A DNA stretch of 42,657 bases from a bacterium (GTDB lineage Bacteria; Planctomycetota; Planctomycetia; Gemmatales; Gemmataceae), in assembly GCA_017308215.1 (NCBI GenBank), contig JAFKFQ010000384.1, positions 1 through 42,657 on the forward strand. Direction: 5' to 3'. The notes beneath the pieces were generated by a model. That model saw nothing but the letters and a program-made list of their open reading frames with translations. It made no database searches and had not been told where the DNA came from. Shown here piece after piece: positions 40,568-42,657 of this stretch. Each line of letters opens with the position of its first letter. The stretch's first letter is position 1. The position numbers and the translations under genes are program-made.

Positions 40568-41524
40568 ATGCCCGTCCTGTACCTGACCGAGGCCGAGGTC
40601 GGTCAACTCCTGACGATGGACCTGGCGCTGGACGCGGTCGCCGCCGCGTTCCGCAAGCTCGGGTGCGACGAGGCGGAGAACGTCCCGCGCCGCCGCTGTC
40701 AGACCGACCGGCTCATGCTCCACGTCCTCCCCGCCGCGGCGAAGACGCTCGGGGCGGTCGGGTTCAAGGCGTACACCACCCCGCGCGACGGCCCTGCCCG
40801 CTTCCACGTCACCCTGTTCGACCCGCAGACGGGGGCGATGTCGGCGCTGCTCGAGGCCGACCTGCTCGGTCAGTTCCGCACCGGCGCCGCGTCCGGTGTG
40901 GCGACGAAGAAGCTCGCCCGCCCCGACGCGGCCGCCGCCGGCTGCATCGGCACCGGCAAGCAGGCCCGCACGCAGGTGCTCGCCGTCTGCAAGGTCCGCC
41001 CGCTGAAGCAGGTGAAGGTCTACGGCCGAGACCCCGCCCGCCGTGCCGCGTTCGCGGCGCAGCTCGCCGCCGAGACCGGCGTCGATGTGGTCCCGGTCGA
41101 GTCGGCCGAGGAGGCGACGCGCGGCCTCGACATCGTCGTCACCGCGACGACGGCCCGCGAGCCGGTGCTGAAGGGCGAGTGGCTGGCGGACGGCTGCCAC
41201 GTCAACCTCGTCGGCTCGAACTTCCTCGCCCGCGCCGAGGCGGACGTGGGGGTGTTCCGCCGCGCCGCCCTGGTGACCGTCGACAGCAAGGAGCAGGCGC
41301 GGCTCGAAGCCGGTGACCTGGTGGAGCCGGTCAAGCAGAACGTGCTGAGCTGGGCCGACGTGTCCGACTTTGGCCCGCTGCTGGTGGGCAAGTACCCGGG
41401 GCGCCAGTCGCCCGCGGACGTCACGGTGTTCAAGTCGCTCGGCCTCGGCATCGAGGACGTCGCCGTCGCCGCCCGCGTCGTCGACCTCGCCCGCCAGAAG
41501 GGCGTCGGCCGCGACGTCCTCTGA
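40568..41524 (+). CDS. Ornithine cyclodeaminase / mu-crystallin family protein
   Basis: This 318-aa NAD(P)-dependent enzyme, or binding protein, of the OCD/mu-crystallin family begins LYLTEAEVGQLLTMDLALDAVAAAF, the family's first helix pair. It continues with GFKAYTT and FDPQTGAMSALLEADLLGQFRTGAASGVATKKLA, which is characteristic. The Rossmann loop is GCIGTGKQARTQ (about 125-136). The C-terminal DVTVFKSLGLGIEDVAVA is also a family mark. The substrate could be ornithine, proline or another imino acid, not settled by sequence. The intergenic 108 bp before it follows the aminotransferase, so the two may be co-transcribed. cinA begins 24 bp after its stop. Confidence 0.88.
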   Translation: MPVLYLTEAEVGQLLTMDLALDAVAAAFRKLGCDEAENVPRRRCQTDRLMLHVLPAAAKTLGAVGFKAYTTPRDGPARFHVTLFDPQTGAMSALLEADLLGQFRTGAASGVATKKLARPDAAAAGCIGTGKQARTQVLAVCKVRPLKQVKVYGRDPARRAAFAAQLAAETGVDVVPVESAEEATRGLDIVVTATTAREPVLKGEWLADGCHVNLVGSNFLARAEADVGVFRRAALVTVDSKEQARLEAGDLVEPVKQNVLSWADVSDFGPLLVGKYPGRQSPADVTVFKSLGLGIEDVAVAARVVDLARQKGVGRDVL

Positions 41525-41548
41525 CCGCTCCTCCCATCCGGAACGCGC

Positions 41549-42657
41549 ATGAAGGCCGAAATCCTGTCGATCGGGAGCGAAATCACCAGCGGCCAGAACC
41601 TCGACACCAACAGCCAGTGGCTCAGCCGCCGGCTCGCCGAGATCGGCGTCCCCGTCGGGTTCCATACCACCGTCGCCGACGACCTCGCCGACAACGTCGC
41701 CGTGTTCCGCGTCGCGACCCGGCGCGCCGACCTCGTCATCGCCACCGGCGGGCTCGGGCCGACGCAGGACGACCTGACGCGCGAGGTCATCGCCGCCGTC
41801 GCCGGGGTGCCGCTCGTCGAGGACGCCGGCTCGCTCGCACACATCCGCGGCCTGTTCTCCCGCCGCGGCCGTGAGATGCCGGAGCGGAACCGCGTGCAGG
41901 CGCTCCTCCCCGAAGGCGCGGAGGCGCTGTTCAACGCGGCCGGCACCGCACCCGGCATCTGGATGAAGGTCGGCCGCGCGACCGTCGCCGCGATGCCCGG
42001 CGTGCCGAGCGAGATGTACCGGATGTACGAGGAGCAGGTGAGGCCGCGGCTGCTCGTCGCCGGGGTCGGCGGCGGGGTGTTCGTCCAGCGGAAGATCAAC
42101 ACGTTCGGGCTCGGCGAGTCGGCGGTCGAGGAGAAGGTCGCCGACCTGACGCGCCGCGGGCACGTTCCCGAGGTCGGGATCACGGTCAGCGACGCGGTGA
42201 TCTCGCTGCGCATCCTGGCGAACGCCGCGTCGCTCGCCGACGCGCAGGCGCAGATCGCGCCGGTCGAGCGCACCATCCGCGAGCGGCTCGGCGAGTTGGT
42301 GTTCGGCGCCGAGGACGAAGAACTTCAGGACGTGGTGGTGCGGCTGCTGAAGGAGCAGGGGAAGACGCTGGCGACCGCGGAGAGCATCACCGGCGGGCTG
42401 GTGGCGCACCGCGTCTGTCTCATCCCCGGGGCGAGCGACGTGTTCCGCGGCGCGGCGGTGACGTACACGGACGACGTGAAGGCCCGCGAACTGGGCGTGC
42501 CGCGCGACGTGCTGGCGCGGCACGGCGCCGTGAGTGAGCCGGTGGCGCGGGCGATGGCGGAGGGCGTGCGGGCGCGGTTCGGTACGGACCTGGGCATCGC
42601 CACCACCGGCTTCGCCGGCCCGACGGGCGGGACCGAGACCGAACCCGTCGGAACGGC
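41549..42657 (+). CDS. cinA: CinA, competence/damage-inducible protein (partial, runs off window)
   Basis: The frame is open from ATG 41549 to the window end (369 full codons). The N-terminal domain (1-170) is the MoaB/MogA-like fold: [13 protein letters not shown], then [14 protein letters not shown] and [18 protein letters not shown]. The C-terminal nicotinamide-nucleotide amidase domain starts near 255 with ESITGG at 278-283 (the family's usual ESCTGG here with Ile) and [12 protein letters not shown]. It deamidates NMN in pyridine-nucleotide salvage and pyrophosphatase activity is known for the first domain. Only the last part is missing. Confidence 0.92.
   Translation, partial: MKAEILSIGSEITSGQNLDTNSQWLSRRLAEIGVPVGFHTTVADDLADNVAVFRVATRRADLVIATGGLGPTQDDLTREVIAAVAGVPLVEDAGSLAHIRGLFSRRGREMPERNRVQALLPEGAEALFNAAGTAPGIWMKVGRATVAAMPGVPSEMYRMYEEQVRPRLLVAGVGGGVFVQRKINTFGLGESAVEEKVADLTRRGHVPEVGITVSDAVISLRILANAASLADAQAQIAPVERTIRERLGELVFGAEDEELQDVVVRLLKEQGKTLATAESITGGLVAHRVCLIPGASDVFRGAAVTYTDDVKARELGVPRDVLARHGAVSEPVARAMAEGVRARFGTDLGIATTGFAGPTGGTETEPVGT

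Noticed and set aside
40553..42523. 656-aa frame on the minus strand
   Set aside because: It covers the ornithine cyclodeaminase-family and cinA genes in antisense, and has shadow composition.

Overview
The window looks like a chromosome segment from a planctomycete, most likely of the Gemmata type, carrying one end of a lambdoid-type (HK97-like) prophage. The host assignment rests on two DUF1559 pseudopilin-like proteins, a PVC-type dehydrogenase/HEAT/heme protein, two FG-GAP proteins with the planctomycete N-terminal LE-x-DR-x-PA type motif, a DWG-type Ser/Thr kinase, and very GC-rich coding sequence. The first 13.4 kb is visibly less GC-rich than the rest.

Positions 1-13.4 kb: siphophage packaging, head and tail genes, all on the minus strand, so the module reads right to left. 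From the right: an AAA+ ATPase, a 47-aa membrane protein, a perfect 20-bp inverted repeat (terminator), and a 551-aa protein that joins a DUF3168-like tail-terminator domain to collagen-like repeats and a fibre-like tail. Then three tiny proteins chained partly by ATGA overlaps, small terminase, a C-X5-R phosphatase-like protein, HNH nuclease, large terminase, portal, prohead protease and major capsid protein. A terminator follows the capsid gene, then connector, head closure, tail completion, tail tube, the G/GT tail chaperone pair with an A7 slippery site, and tape measure. The usual tail-terminator slot between tail completion and tail tube is empty, which makes the fusion at 10303-11958 the most unusual gene here. 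No integrase, repressor or lysin lies in the window; they may lie beyond the left edge.

Positions 13.18-13.74 kb: the border. Phased short repeats lie in front of the AAA+ gene, followed by a strong hairpin and an elongator-type tRNA-Met(CAT) on the minus strand with its own promoter-like sequence. The tRNA 3' end faces the prophage, so it is a candidate attachment site.

Positions 13.7-42.7 kb: host chromosome. It holds the dehydrogenase (with a 3' frameshift), a DUF1559 protein, a small lipoprotein, a sugar-nucleotide epimerase, a Ser/Thr kinase with a C-terminal PAS domain, ribH, a zinc-ribbon membrane protein, two FG-GAP surface proteins (one with an HExxH metallopeptidase motif), a VOC protein, sbcD and sbcC, a second DUF1559 protein followed by two tiny lipoproteins and a small soluble protein, a response regulator-PP2C phosphatase, a conserved protein of uncertain function, a GT39 glycosyltransferase, a zinc-ribbon protein, a GT4 glycosyltransferase, an aspartate-type aminotransferase, an ornithine cyclodeaminase-family protein and the start of cinA. 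Two related ~150-bp elements with inverted ends sit in opposite orientation after the kinase gene and between sbcD and sbcC.

All functional calls come from reading motifs, gene order and lengths; no database search was run.
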